Source: Galactobacter sp. (GTDB lineage Bacteria; Actinomycetota; Actinomycetes; Actinomycetales; Micrococcaceae). From it: a stretch of DNA of 6,214 nucleotides. The position numbers and the translations under genes are program-made. Shown piece after piece: positions 1 through 6,214 of the stretch (its first letter is position 1; each line of letters begins with the position of its first letter). The notes beneath the pieces are model-generated. The model saw only the letters and a program-made list of their open reading frames with translations, was not told where the DNA came from and searched no databases. The stretch is from NCBI RefSeq assembly GCF_022712295.1, contig NZ_JALAGT010000173.1:1-6214 (forward strand), written 5' to 3'.

Positions 1-895
1 CGATGATGCGCTGGGCCGCCTGGTCTACGCTGCCGACGACCCGGAGCCGGTCGGTCGGTGCCCAGGGGAATGCCGCATCGAGTGCTTCCAGCCGTTCTTG
101 CGCGGTGCGGCCGGGTGCATCGAGGACGATCTCGACCTCGGCGACGCTGCGGCTGACGCCAGCTCGAGCGGCAGCTTGGGCAGCCTGCGCCGTGCCTGTG
201 GCGGAGGGTGCGGACACGAGCGCGATGTCCACCAGGGGAGACACCGAGGGGCTGAGGTCACGGCTCCAGATGGGCGGTTGCCCCTGCGGGGGACGGGGGA
301 GCAGTCCCGGGCCCTTGACGTTGAAGAACTCACCCTCGAAGTCGGCATAGTGCCAGCGGTCCAGGTCCAGGAAACGGTTCGAGGACTCGTCCGCCAGGAA
401 GATGTCGTCCTCCCAGCTGTCCCAGAGCCGTCGTACGGCGGTGATGACGTCGCGCGTCTCCCGGTGCGCCTCACCGACGGTTTCACGGGGACGTCGACCA
501 TAGGAGGCCGCTACGTCGTCGGAATCGTCGGTTCCCACGAGCCAGCCGCTGCGGCCCTTCGCGGACCAGTCCAGCGAATTGAGCTGATTGGCCACGTGGA
601 ACGGTTCGGCATGGATCGCATTGGTCTCGCCCACGACCGCGATGTGTTCTGTGAGGGCTGCGGCGTGGGCCGCGGCCTCGACCGAATCGAGCTGACCTTG
701 CACGTTGGGCGGCAGCCCCGGGCGGTGGTGCTGCCCCAGGATCGCGAAGGACAGCAGGGAGTCGTCGAGCGCAGCAAATCGTGCTCTGAAGCGGTGTGGG
801 TCGAAGTAGTGTGCTGGGGTGTCTGTGGCGAATCGCCATGAGGCGGGGTGCGCTCCCTCTCCGGTCACCTCGATGCCGACGGGAAATCGGGTCAT
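1..895 (-). CDS. LLM-class flavin-dependent oxidoreductase (NtaA/SnaA/DszA-like monooxygenase), C-terminus cut by window
   Basis: The reading frame is open from the ATG at 895 to the window edge: 298 codons with no stop, so the C-terminus is missing. Proteins of this family usually run to about 350-450 residues. Such enzymes use FMNH2 and O2 to oxidise small organic molecules in the cytoplasm and normally need a separate flavin reductase; none is visible here. Seen in the translation: GIEVTGEGAHPASWR (residues 7-21), HAEPFHVANQLNSLDW (95-110), GRSGWLVGT (114-122), RRLWDSWEDD (155-164), then FFNVKGPGLLPRPPQGQPP (190-208). The last two blocks are the strongest family marks, close to the LWDSWEDDA and VKGP...RPPQG segments of NtaA/SnaA/DszA monooxygenases. 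The start is supported by AAGGAG 5 nt upstream and by the family-like N-terminus. It lies 27 nt after the substrate-binding-protein gene and is probably co-transcribed with it. The substrate is unknown. The region after RPPQG departs from the usual flavin-phosphate motif (see findings). Confidence 0.9.
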   Translation of the reverse strand, partial: MTRFPVGIEVTGEGAHPASWRFATDTPAHYFDPHRFRARFAALDDSLLSFAILGQHHRPGLPPNVQGQLDSVEAAAHAAALTEHIAVVGETNAIHAEPFHVANQLNSLDWSAKGRSGWLVGTDDSDDVAASYGRRPRETVGEAHRETRDVITAVRRLWDSWEDDIFLADESSNRFLDLDRWHYADFEGEFFNVKGPGLLPRPPQGQPPIWSRDLSPSVSPLVDIALVSAPSATGTAQAAQAAARAGVSRSVAEVEIVLDAPGRTAQERLEALDAAFPWAPTDRLRVVGSVDQAAQRII

Positions 896-900
896 GTCTG

Positions 901-906
901 CTCCTT
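901..906 (-). promoter_or_regulatory. Ribosome binding site of the flavin monooxygenase gene
   Basis: On the minus strand this reads AAGGAG, a near-perfect Shine-Dalgarno sequence, 5 nt before the ATG at 895. It sits inside the 27-nt spacer after the binding-protein stop codon. It is the strongest ribosome binding site in the window and fixes the start of the downstream gene. Confidence 0.8.
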
Positions 907-922
907 GCCTTCGGCTGGTGGG

Positions 923-2530
923 TCAGTGGGCCTTGGTCGTGTTGATCAGCAAGGTGAGGCGTGTGTCAGCCCCCAACTCCAGGTCGTCGACGTCGTCGGA
1001 GGTGCCGATGATGGTGGCCAGTTCATGCACGGGGACGAAGTGGAATCCTGTGACCAGATCACGTTGGATCTGCTTGACGAGATCTGCGCGTTCCGCTTCG
1101 TCCGAAACGGTGACCTGCCTCTTGAGACGATCCTCGAGGTCCTGGTCACTGACCGGGTTCGAATAGGCTCCGGAGTCCGTGAAGTTGGTGCGCAGTACGT
1201 CCGGATCGGTCGAGGACGTGTTGCTCCACGAGATGTCGTAGGCCTTGTCTGCACGAATCTGCTGAGCCGTGGCGGGGTCGCTGAGCTGCTTCACCTTGAA
1301 ACCGACGTCCTCCAATTGCTGCTGCAGGATCGCGATGCTGTCGGCGTTGGCTGAGAAGTTCGGACCCCAGAGGAAACGTAGGTTCAGCTGCTTGCCATCC
1401 TTTTCCCGAATCCCGTCGGAGCCGACCTTCCATCCGGCCTCGTCGAGGATCTCGGCGGCCTTGTCCGGGTCCTGCTTGGCGATGTCGGCTGACACGTCCG
1501 CGTAATCCTGGGTCAGGTGGCCAAGCGGGCTCTTGGCGACGGGGAAGTGGTCGTTGAGCGCTCCGTCGCGGACCTCCTTCGCATCCACCGCATAGGAGAT
1601 CGCCTCCCGGACCAACGGATCCCTGGTCAAGGGGCTTTCCTCATTGAACGAGATCCCGAACACGGCGCCGGGATTGGCACGTTCAACGATGTTGGAGGAG
1701 GCTGCGACGCTCTCGATATCGTTCGGGGCGACACCGCCTGCGACGTCAACCTGTCCGCTGGTGAGTCCGCCCGTGCGGTTTCCGGGTTCGGGGACGATGC
1801 TGAACTCGACCTTGTCCAGCGCAGCTCCTTCATCGTTGTCGAAGTAGGTCGGTGCCCATTCGTATCCCTTGCGCTTGGACAGCACCACCGACTGATCCTT
1901 CTTGTAGGAGTCCAGCTCGAAGGCGCCGGAGCCTGAGATCTTGGATCCGTCGGTCCGGTCCTCGAAGGGGACCTTCAACGAGGCATCGGACACGATGCCG
2001 AACCAGGTGGAGGAGGCCTGGACGGGGAAGGCGACGTTGGGCTCCGAGAACTTCACCACGACGGTGTGCTCATCGATCACTTCCGTGCCCTTGTAATGGG
2101 TGAGGGGGCCGGCGGCACCGGACGTGGCCCCCGCCTTCTTGGCGCTGTCGATGTTGCCCTTCACGGTGCTCGCGGTGAGCTTGCTCCCGTCGGAGAACGT
2201 GACATCATCTCGCAGTTTGAACGTCCATTCCGTGGCCTCGTCATTGGAGGAGAACTCCTTCGCGAGCCATGGCTCGAGTTCCAACGTCTTGGGGTTCTGG
2301 AACACGAGTGAATCGAAGAGCTGCCTCGTGACGTACCAGGTGTCGTTGCCTCCGCCCAGGGCCGCCGGGTTCAGGCTGACGGGATCGTTGGCCACGGCGA
2401 ACTTGAGCGTGCCACCGTTGGTGGTGCCCTCACCGGATTCTGGTGTGGATGCGCAGGCGCTCAACCCGAGCCCGAGGGCCGCCAGCGCTGCGGTGGTACG
2501 GATCAGCGACCTTTTCTTGGATGCAAGCAT
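923..2530 (-). CDS. ABC transporter substrate-binding lipoprotein, peptide/nickel/opine family (SBP_bac_5)
   Basis: This 535-residue protein is an extracytoplasmic solute receptor that would deliver its ligand to the permease encoded upstream. Residues 1-26 form a lipoprotein signal peptide: basic KKR start, Ala/Leu-rich core, lipobox LSAC with the lipidated cysteine at position 26. A Ser/Glu/Gly/Thr linker follows. Family marks include FAVANDPVSLNPA (44-56), QLFDSLVFQNP (70-80) and WTFKLRDDVTFSDGSKLTA (102-120), the classic cluster-5 signature. Later come a DPLVREAISYAVD helix and DPDKAAEILDEAGW, both typical of DppA/OppA-like proteins. Length is normal for the family. The ATG at 2530 is preferred because it puts the signal peptide at the N-terminus; a TTG at 2596 overlapping the previous stop would add 22 basic, proline-rich residues before it. 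Ligand identity cannot be read from the sequence: this fold binds peptides, nickel chelates, opines, sugars and other solutes. It is the fourth gene of the set rather than the first, as is more usual. Confidence 0.95.
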   Translation of the reverse strand: MLASKKRSLIRTTAALAALGLGLSACASTPESGEGTTNGGTLKFAVANDPVSLNPAALGGGNDTWYVTRQLFDSLVFQNPKTLELEPWLAKEFSSNDEATEWTFKLRDDVTFSDGSKLTASTVKGNIDSAKKAGATSGAAGPLTHYKGTEVIDEHTVVVKFSEPNVAFPVQASSTWFGIVSDASLKVPFEDRTDGSKISGSGAFELDSYKKDQSVVLSKRKGYEWAPTYFDNDEGAALDKVEFSIVPEPGNRTGGLTSGQVDVAGGVAPNDIESVAASSNIVERANPGAVFGISFNEESPLTRDPLVREAISYAVDAKEVRDGALNDHFPVAKSPLGHLTQDYADVSADIAKQDPDKAAEILDEAGWKVGSDGIREKDGKQLNLRFLWGPNFSANADSIAILQQQLEDVGFKVKQLSDPATAQQIRADKAYDISWSNTSSTDPDVLRTNFTDSGAYSNPVSDQDLEDRLKRQVTVSDEAERADLVKQIQRDLVTGFHFVPVHELATIIGTSDDVDDLELGADTRLTLLINTTKAH

Positions 2531-2592
2531 GGATTTGTTCTCGTTTCTTCTGGGAGGGTGCTGTGGTTTCTTGGGCTGCCGGCCGATTGCGG
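2531..2592 (-). other. 62-nt spacer between ATPase and binding-protein genes
   Basis: This is the longest non-coding gap in the window. It holds only the weak GAGAA ribosome binding site. A TTGACC resembling a -35 box sits at its upstream edge, but the sequence about 17 nt later (CAAGAA) is a poor -10 match. No convincing terminator hairpin is visible, so read-through from the ATPase gene is likely. Confidence 0.5.
2538..2542 (-). promoter_or_regulatory. Weak ribosome binding site of the binding-protein gene
   Basis: The minus strand reads GAGAA with a 7-nt spacer to the ATG at 2530. It is only a partial Shine-Dalgarno match, surprising for a binding protein normally made in excess over its permease. 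It supports the 2530 start modestly. Confidence 0.4.
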
Positions 2593-4254
2593 TCAAGCGG
2601 CCTTGATAGGACTGCTTCCTGGGATCGCGGCGAGCAGTTCCTTGGTGTAGTCGCTGTGTGGTTGTTCGAACAGGCTTACGGTGTCGTTGGCCTCGACGAT
2701 CCGACCTTGTCTGATCACGTTGATCTCGTGTGCGATGTCGCGCACCACGGCAAGGTCGTGTGAGATGAACAGATAACTGAGTTCGTGTTCTCGCTGCAGG
2801 TCCACCAGGAGATCCAAGATCTGGGACTGGACGGACACGTCGAGCGCGGAGACGGGCTCATCGAGCAGGATGAATTCCGGCTCCAGGGCGAGGGCACGAG
2901 CGATGGCTACACGCTGTCGCTGACCCCCACTGAGTTCGTCGGCCCGGCCGTGCAGTGTCCGGCCCGGTAGGGCCACTTGATCGATCAGGTCCGCTGCGCG
3001 GGCCCGCCGCTGCTTGCGGTTGCCGATCCCGAAGGAAGCCAAGGGTTCCTCGACGATCTCGGAGACGGTCAGCTTGGGGTTGAGTGAGGCAAAAGGATTC
3101 TGCTGCACGATCTGGAGTCGGCGCCGCAGTTGTCGCAGCTTTTCCCCGCGGACCGCCGTGATGTCCTCTCCGTGCAAGAGCACCTTGCCCGAGGTGGGTT
3201 CTTCAAGTCGGAGTGCGATGCGCCCGGTGGTGGTCTTGCCGGAGCCGCTTTCACCGACGAGGCCCGTGGTTCGGCCTCGAGCCACGGTGAGGTCGACCTC
3301 CGCCACGGCGGGGAACGTGCCTCCACCGAGAGAACCGGGTAGTGGGAACTCCTTCGTGACCTTCTGGAGCCGTAGCGTTTCTGCGGCGCCTCCGAGCTCG
3401 GTGGAGGCCTGATGCGCTCCCCTTGTCCTTGCTTCGGTTCCGACGAGGATCCGTCGCTGGGTGTGCATGCCGGGGGCATCGCAGACGAGTCTCTGGGTGT
3501 AGGGGTGCATGGGTCGATGGAGCACCTGGTCCGGGGTTCCTTCCTCCACCACCCTGCCCTGACTCATCACCAGAACGCGGTCGCTGCGGTCGGCCGCGAC
3601 ACCCAGATCGTGGGTGATCAACAATTGGGCGGAGCCAGCCTGCGATGCGCGTTCATCGAGGAGGTCGAGGATCTGCTTCTGCACCGTGACGTCCAGGGCA
3701 CTGGTGGGTTCGTCGGCGATGAGCAGTTGGGGAGAGGCGATCAAACTGATCGCGATGAGCACCCTTTGGCGTAGGCCTCCGGAGAGCTCGTGCGGATACT
3801 GCGTTGCACGTAGTTCCGGCTGGTCCAGCCCGGCGTCCGCCGGGGCGGTCACGACCCGGTCGTGGAAGACCTGTTTAGGTTCCAGTCGGTGTACGCGCAG
3901 GACCTCTGCGACTTGGTCGCCGATGCGCTTGACCGGGTCCAAGGACACCGTGGGGTCCTGGGGTACGTAGCCGATGTGGCGCCCACGGAGCTGGTTGAGT
4001 ACACGATCCTTGGCGCCCAGGATCTCCTGCCCTTCGAACTGGATGCTGCCGCTGGTCGTGACCAGCGATCGAGGGCTGAGTCCCAGCGACGTGGAGGCGA
4101 TGGTGGATTTGCCGGATCCGCTTTGCCCAACGAGGGCGACGCGTTCGCCCCGGTGGATGTCGATGTCGACTCCTCGGACGGCTTCGACGAATCCGTAGCG
4201 GGTACGGTATTTGAGGTGCAGGTCCCTGACTTGGAACAGGATGTCCTTGCTCAC
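2593..4254 (-). CDS. Fused dipeptide/oligopeptide-type ABC transporter ATPase (DppD-DppF-like double nucleotide-binding domain)
   Basis: This 553-residue cytoplasmic protein carries both ATP-hydrolysing domains that power the importer, whereas many dpp/opp systems use two separate proteins. Domain 1 (about 5-262) has Walker A GQSGSGKST (43-51), Q-loop Gln99, signature LSGGLRQR (157-164), Walker B LLIADEP (177-183), D-loop SALD (185-188) and switch His215. It ends with HPYTQRLV (250-257), typical of the oligopeptide ATPase C-terminal region. Domain 2 (about 292-547) has Walker A GESGSGKTT (334-342), Q-loop around 384-385, LSGGQRQR (441-448), Walker B ILLDEP (462-467) and switch His499. All catalytic motifs look intact in both halves. 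The linker (about 263-291) is poorly conserved in appearance. The GTG start at 4254 overlaps the preceding permease stop (GTGA), with AAAGG 8 nt upstream; the longer in-frame form starting further upstream reads through permease-coding sequence and does not resemble this family. Confidence 0.96.
   Translation of the reverse strand: MSKDILFQVRDLHLKYRTRYGFVEAVRGVDIDIHRGERVALVGQSGSGKSTIASTSLGLSPRSLVTTSGSIQFEGQEILGAKDRVLNQLRGRHIGYVPQDPTVSLDPVKRIGDQVAEVLRVHRLEPKQVFHDRVVTAPADAGLDQPELRATQYPHELSGGLRQRVLIAISLIASPQLLIADEPTSALDVTVQKQILDLLDERASQAGSAQLLITHDLGVAADRSDRVLVMSQGRVVEEGTPDQVLHRPMHPYTQRLVCDAPGMHTQRRILVGTEARTRGAHQASTELGGAAETLRLQKVTKEFPLPGSLGGGTFPAVAEVDLTVARGRTTGLVGESGSGKTTTGRIALRLEEPTSGKVLLHGEDITAVRGEKLRQLRRRLQIVQQNPFASLNPKLTVSEIVEEPLASFGIGNRKQRRARAADLIDQVALPGRTLHGRADELSGGQRQRVAIARALALEPEFILLDEPVSALDVSVQSQILDLLVDLQREHELSYLFISHDLAVVRDIAHEINVIRQGRIVEANDTVSLFEQPHSDYTKELLAAIPGSSPIKAA
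4251..4254 (-). other. GTGA stop-start overlap, permease to ATPase
   Basis: The minus strand reads GTGA: the GTG (4254-4252) starts the ATPase and the TGA (4253-4251) ends the permease. This arrangement usually means translational coupling and supports co-expression of fixed importer subunits. Confidence 0.85.
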
Positions 4255-5189
4255 GAGTCGAACCTTTCGTTCAGGGCGTTCGCGATTCGATTGACTGACA
4301 GGACGGTGGCGGCGATGACCAGGCCGGGCACCGTGGAGATCCAGCCCTGGGCGGCGAGGTAATCCCTGCCCTGGCTGACGATGGCTCCCCACTCCGGGGC
4401 CGGTGGCGGGGCGCCGTAGCCGAGGAAGCTCAGCGCGCTGATCGCGAGGATCATGGTGCCGAACTGGAGCACGCCGAGCACCAGCACCGGTCCGTACGCG
4501 TTGGGAAGCACGTGCCGCACCAGGATCCGACCGGTCTTTGCGCCTCCGGCCCGTGCGGCCTCGACATAGGGGGACTGTTTGACCTTGAGTACCTCCGCCC
4601 GCATGACGCGGGCTACCGACGCGATACTGACGAGCCCCACGGCGAGGGCGATGTTGACGGTGCCGACGCCGAGGGCGACCACCACGGTCAGCATCAGCAG
4701 CAGGTCCGGGATGGAGAGCAGTACGTCTGCCAGGCGCATGACCAGGGTCTCCGTCCGGCCCCCGAGGAATCCGGCCAGAAGCCCCAGTAGGGAGCCGACG
4801 ATGAGTCCCAGGGCGATGGCGATCATGACGGCGTGCAGTGTGAGGCCGGCTCCGTGCACCACGCGGGTGTACACGTCCCGACCGAGCTGATCGGTGCCGA
4901 ACCAGTGCTCGCTGCCTGGGGGCAGCAGTTTCTGGGTGACGTCACCCTGAATCGGGTTCCCAGGGGCGAGCGCGGCCGGGAACACAGCCGCGAGCAGGAC
5001 CACGGCCAGCCATGCCAAGGCGACCAGGACGGTCGGCTTCGCGAGCCACGAGGTCTTGAAACGCTTCCAGGCACTGGGCGGTGTGCCGTGAGCTGACGGG
5101 GAGGAAGGTGAGGACACCGCAAGTTCGTCCCCGGGGTCGTCCTGGAGTGGGGGCGTGGTCACGGGCGTTTCCAGCTCTACGGTGCTCAT
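4251..5189 (-). CDS. ABC transporter inner-membrane permease, DppC/OppC type
   Basis: This 312-residue integral membrane protein is one half of the translocation channel and pairs with the DppB-like protein encoded just upstream. About 50 residues of Pro/Ser/Asp-rich cytoplasmic tail precede the first membrane helix (roughly 53-75). Then comes HWFGTDQLGRDVYTRV (95-110), the hallmark of DppC/OppC proteins. Further helices lie near 119-141, 152-174, 176-196, 233-258 and 284-303. The ATPase-contacting EAA loop is clear: YVEAARAGGAKTGRILVRH (208-226) followed by VLPNA. SALSFLGYGAPPPAPEWGA (251-269) is also standard for the family. The ATG at 5189 overlaps the preceding stop codon (ATGA), with AAGGAAG about 10 nt upstream. 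The same frame stays open far upstream to 5798, but that stretch is antisense-like arginine-rich sequence lying over dppB and is not part of the protein. The N-terminal tail is somewhat long for the family. Confidence 0.96.
   Translation of the reverse strand: MSTVELETPVTTPPLQDDPGDELAVSSPSSPSAHGTPPSAWKRFKTSWLAKPTVLVALAWLAVVLLAAVFPAALAPGNPIQGDVTQKLLPPGSEHWFGTDQLGRDVYTRVVHGAGLTLHAVMIAIALGLIVGSLLGLLAGFLGGRTETLVMRLADVLLSIPDLLLMLTVVVALGVGTVNIALAVGLVSIASVARVMRAEVLKVKQSPYVEAARAGGAKTGRILVRHVLPNAYGPVLVLGVLQFGTMILAISALSFLGYGAPPPAPEWGAIVSQGRDYLAAQGWISTVPGLVIAATVLSVNRIANALNERFDS
4263..4267 (-). promoter_or_regulatory. Ribosome binding site of the fused ATPase gene
   Basis: AAAGG on the minus strand lies 8 nt before the GTG at 4254, inside the end of the permease gene. 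It decides the GTG start over the longer in-frame alternative. Confidence 0.55.
5186..5189 (-). other. ATGA stop-start overlap between the two permease genes
   Basis: The minus strand reads ATGA: the ATG (5189-5187) starts the DppC-like gene and the TGA (5188-5186) ends the DppB-like gene. This suggests translational coupling and balanced production of the two channel halves. Confidence 0.85.
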
Positions 5190-6214
5190 CGGGTAGTCAC
5201 TTCCTTGGATTGGTTCGCCGCAGCGGAGGAGAGGCGTCGCTCTGCGTCGTCGGAGTGGGCTTCGGGGGTGGAGCCGGCGCCCTGTGCCTCGTCGAGCCGG
5301 GCTCGATCGAGGCGTCCTCGCCCGAAGCGTGCTCGCCGTGGCCCGGTCCGAATGCTCGTGCGGAGTCGCGGGTCCAGTAGTGGGTAGACGAGGTCTACGA
5401 CCAGATTCGTGAGCGTGTAGAGCAGTGCTCCCAACAGCACGGCGCCCAGCACCACGAGAATGTCTTGGCCGCCCACAGCGTTGGAGATCACCCTGCCGAG
5501 TCCAGGGCGGGAGAAGACCGTCTCGACGATGACGGTTCCGCCGAAGAGGCCCGCGACGACGAGTCCGAGGACGGTGAGTACCGGTAGCAGCGCGTTGTGC
5601 GCCACATGGCGGAACTGCACAGAGAGGTATCCGGCCCCCTTGGACCTGATGGCGTTGGTGAACGGCTGCCTGCGGGAGTCGATGAGGCTGCGGGCGAAGA
5701 CCTGCGCGATCATCGCGGCTGAGGGCATGGCCAGCGCCAGCATCGGCAGGACCAGCCCGGAGGGCCCGGGGGCGTTGAAGGCCGGGAAGAGCTGCCATCG
5801 GAAGGAGAAGTACTGGATGAGGACCAGACCGAACCAGAAGCTGGGGATGGAGACGCCCAGGCTCGGCACGCTGAGGAGGATCTGGGAGAGCCAGGGGCTA
5901 CGGATCGTGGCAGCGATGAAGCCGAGCGCCAGCCCGACAGCCAGGGCCAGCAGGAGGGAGACTCCGGCCAGAACCAGGGTCGATGGCAGCGCCTCGCCCA
6001 GGACGTCGGCCACCGGGCGTCCCAGCTGGAACGAGTAGCCGAGGTCCCCACGAACCAGGGCGAACAGGTGTGTGAAGTATTGGATGAGCACCGGTTGGTC
6101 CAACCCATAGCGGGCCGCGAGGGCCTCACGTTCCTCGACGGTGACGTCGGCAGCGTCGGGGCCGAGCATGAGGTCCACCGGGTTGCTGGGGAGCAGGTGC
6201 AGCAGGAAGAAGGA
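5186..6214 (-). CDS. ABC transporter inner-membrane permease, DppB/OppB type, N-terminus cut by window
   Basis: The frame is open to the right edge and shows 342 residues; the true start lies outside. The first visible residues are SFFLLHLLPSNPVDLMLGP, the end of the first membrane helix and the conserved P-x-N/D-P motif of this family, so perhaps 20-30 residues are missing. A GTG at 6178 falls inside that motif and is not a start. Further marks are RYGLDQPVLIQY and GDLGYSF in the first periplasmic region, IPSFWFGLVLIQYF, an EAA-type loop (SKGAGYLSVQFRHVAHNALLP), GGTVIVETVFSRPGLG and DPRLR at the usual end of the protein. It forms the channel together with the DppC-like protein. After DPRLR there is an unusual hydrophilic tail of 57 residues, first Arg-rich, then Ser/Ala/Glu-rich. 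Family membership is clear; which solute it carries is not. Confidence 0.95.
   Translation of the reverse strand, partial: SFFLLHLLPSNPVDLMLGPDAADVTVEEREALAARYGLDQPVLIQYFTHLFALVRGDLGYSFQLGRPVADVLGEALPSTLVLAGVSLLLALAVGLALGFIAATIRSPWLSQILLSVPSLGVSIPSFWFGLVLIQYFSFRWQLFPAFNAPGPSGLVLPMLALAMPSAAMIAQVFARSLIDSRRQPFTNAIRSKGAGYLSVQFRHVAHNALLPVLTVLGLVVAGLFGGTVIVETVFSRPGLGRVISNAVGGQDILVVLGAVLLGALLYTLTNLVVDLVYPLLDPRLRTSIRTGPRRARFGRGRLDRARLDEAQGAGSTPEAHSDDAERRLSSAAANQSKEVTTR
5200..5206 (-). promoter_or_regulatory. Ribosome binding site of the DppC-type permease gene
   Basis: AAGGAAG on the minus strand, 10 nt before the ATG at 5189, within the last codons of the DppB-like gene. The spacing is slightly long but supports this start. 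Confidence 0.5.

Noticed and set aside
25..839. Shorter minus-strand open frames within 25-501, 483-839 and 511-777
   Set aside because: They are out-of-frame shadows of the 895-1 gene, which is open throughout and recognisable. Their Arg/Ser/Pro-rich content is typical of wrong frames in G+C-rich DNA.
98..841. A 247-codon open frame on the plus strand over the monooxygenase gene
   Set aside because: It is antisense to a frame with clear family motifs, has low-complexity Gly/Arg/Val-rich composition and no recognisable domain. Such frames are common opposite G+C-rich genes.
2531..2596. TTG start at 2596 for the binding protein, overlapping the ATPase stop (TTGA)
   Set aside because: It would put 22 basic, proline-rich residues before a complete lipoprotein signal peptide; the ATG at 2530 gives a normal signal. 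Translational coupling through the TTG cannot be fully excluded.
2568..2596. Possible promoter (TTGACC) or GC-rich hairpin (CGGCCGGC) in the ATPase to binding-protein gap
   Set aside because: The -10 position is poor (CAAGAA), and the GC-rich stretch forms only a very short stem with no following T-run on the minus strand.
848..2606. Plus-strand open frames opposite the binding-protein gene
   Set aside because: No domain, no ribosome site worth noting, and fully antisense to a gene with a signal peptide and family signature.
4255..5798. Long in-frame upstream extensions of the ATPase (to 4392) and DppC-like permease (to 5798)
   Set aside because: Both extensions overlap well-defined coding sequence of the preceding gene in another frame and look like Arg/Pro-rich shadow sequence. 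The 4-nt overlap starts fit the families better.

Overview
The window is a single-direction block of five genes on the minus strand, read from the right edge (6214) to the left edge (1). Both end genes are cut by the window. High G+C, strong G/C preference at third codon positions, a GTG start, ATGA/GTGA stop-start overlaps and a Sec lipoprotein signal with an LSAC lipobox all suggest an actinobacterium (Actinomycetota). A Micrococcales-type host is a guess; the species cannot be named from the sequence.

Layout, in transcription order: (1) 6214-5186, a DppB/OppB-type inner-membrane permease lacking its N-terminus; (2) 5189-4251, a DppC/OppC-type permease overlapping gene 1 by 4 nt (ATGA); (3) 4254-2593, a fused two-domain ATPase (DppD-like plus DppF-like) overlapping gene 2 by 4 nt (GTGA); (4) 2530-923, a lipoprotein substrate-binding protein of the peptide/nickel/opine family (SBP_bac_5), after a 62-nt gap; (5) 895-1, an LLM-class flavin-dependent monooxygenase, 27 nt downstream behind a strong ribosome binding site and truncated by the window edge.

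Together these look like one uptake-and-oxidation operon. The surface lipoprotein would capture a small organic molecule, the BC permease and DF ATPase would import it, and the flavin monooxygenase would attack it (or a derivative) in the cytoplasm using reduced flavin from a separate reductase. The substrate cannot be read from the sequence. Pairings of NtaA/SnaA/DszA-type monooxygenases with ABC importers are known for chelators and sulfur compounds, so an organosulfur or organonitrogen nutrient is a reasonable hypothesis. No promoter, terminator, RNA gene, repeat, CRISPR array or mobile element is visible. The promoter probably lies to the right of the window. Nothing here shows a wholly new type of system; the most interesting element is the importer-oxidase pairing with unknown substrate.
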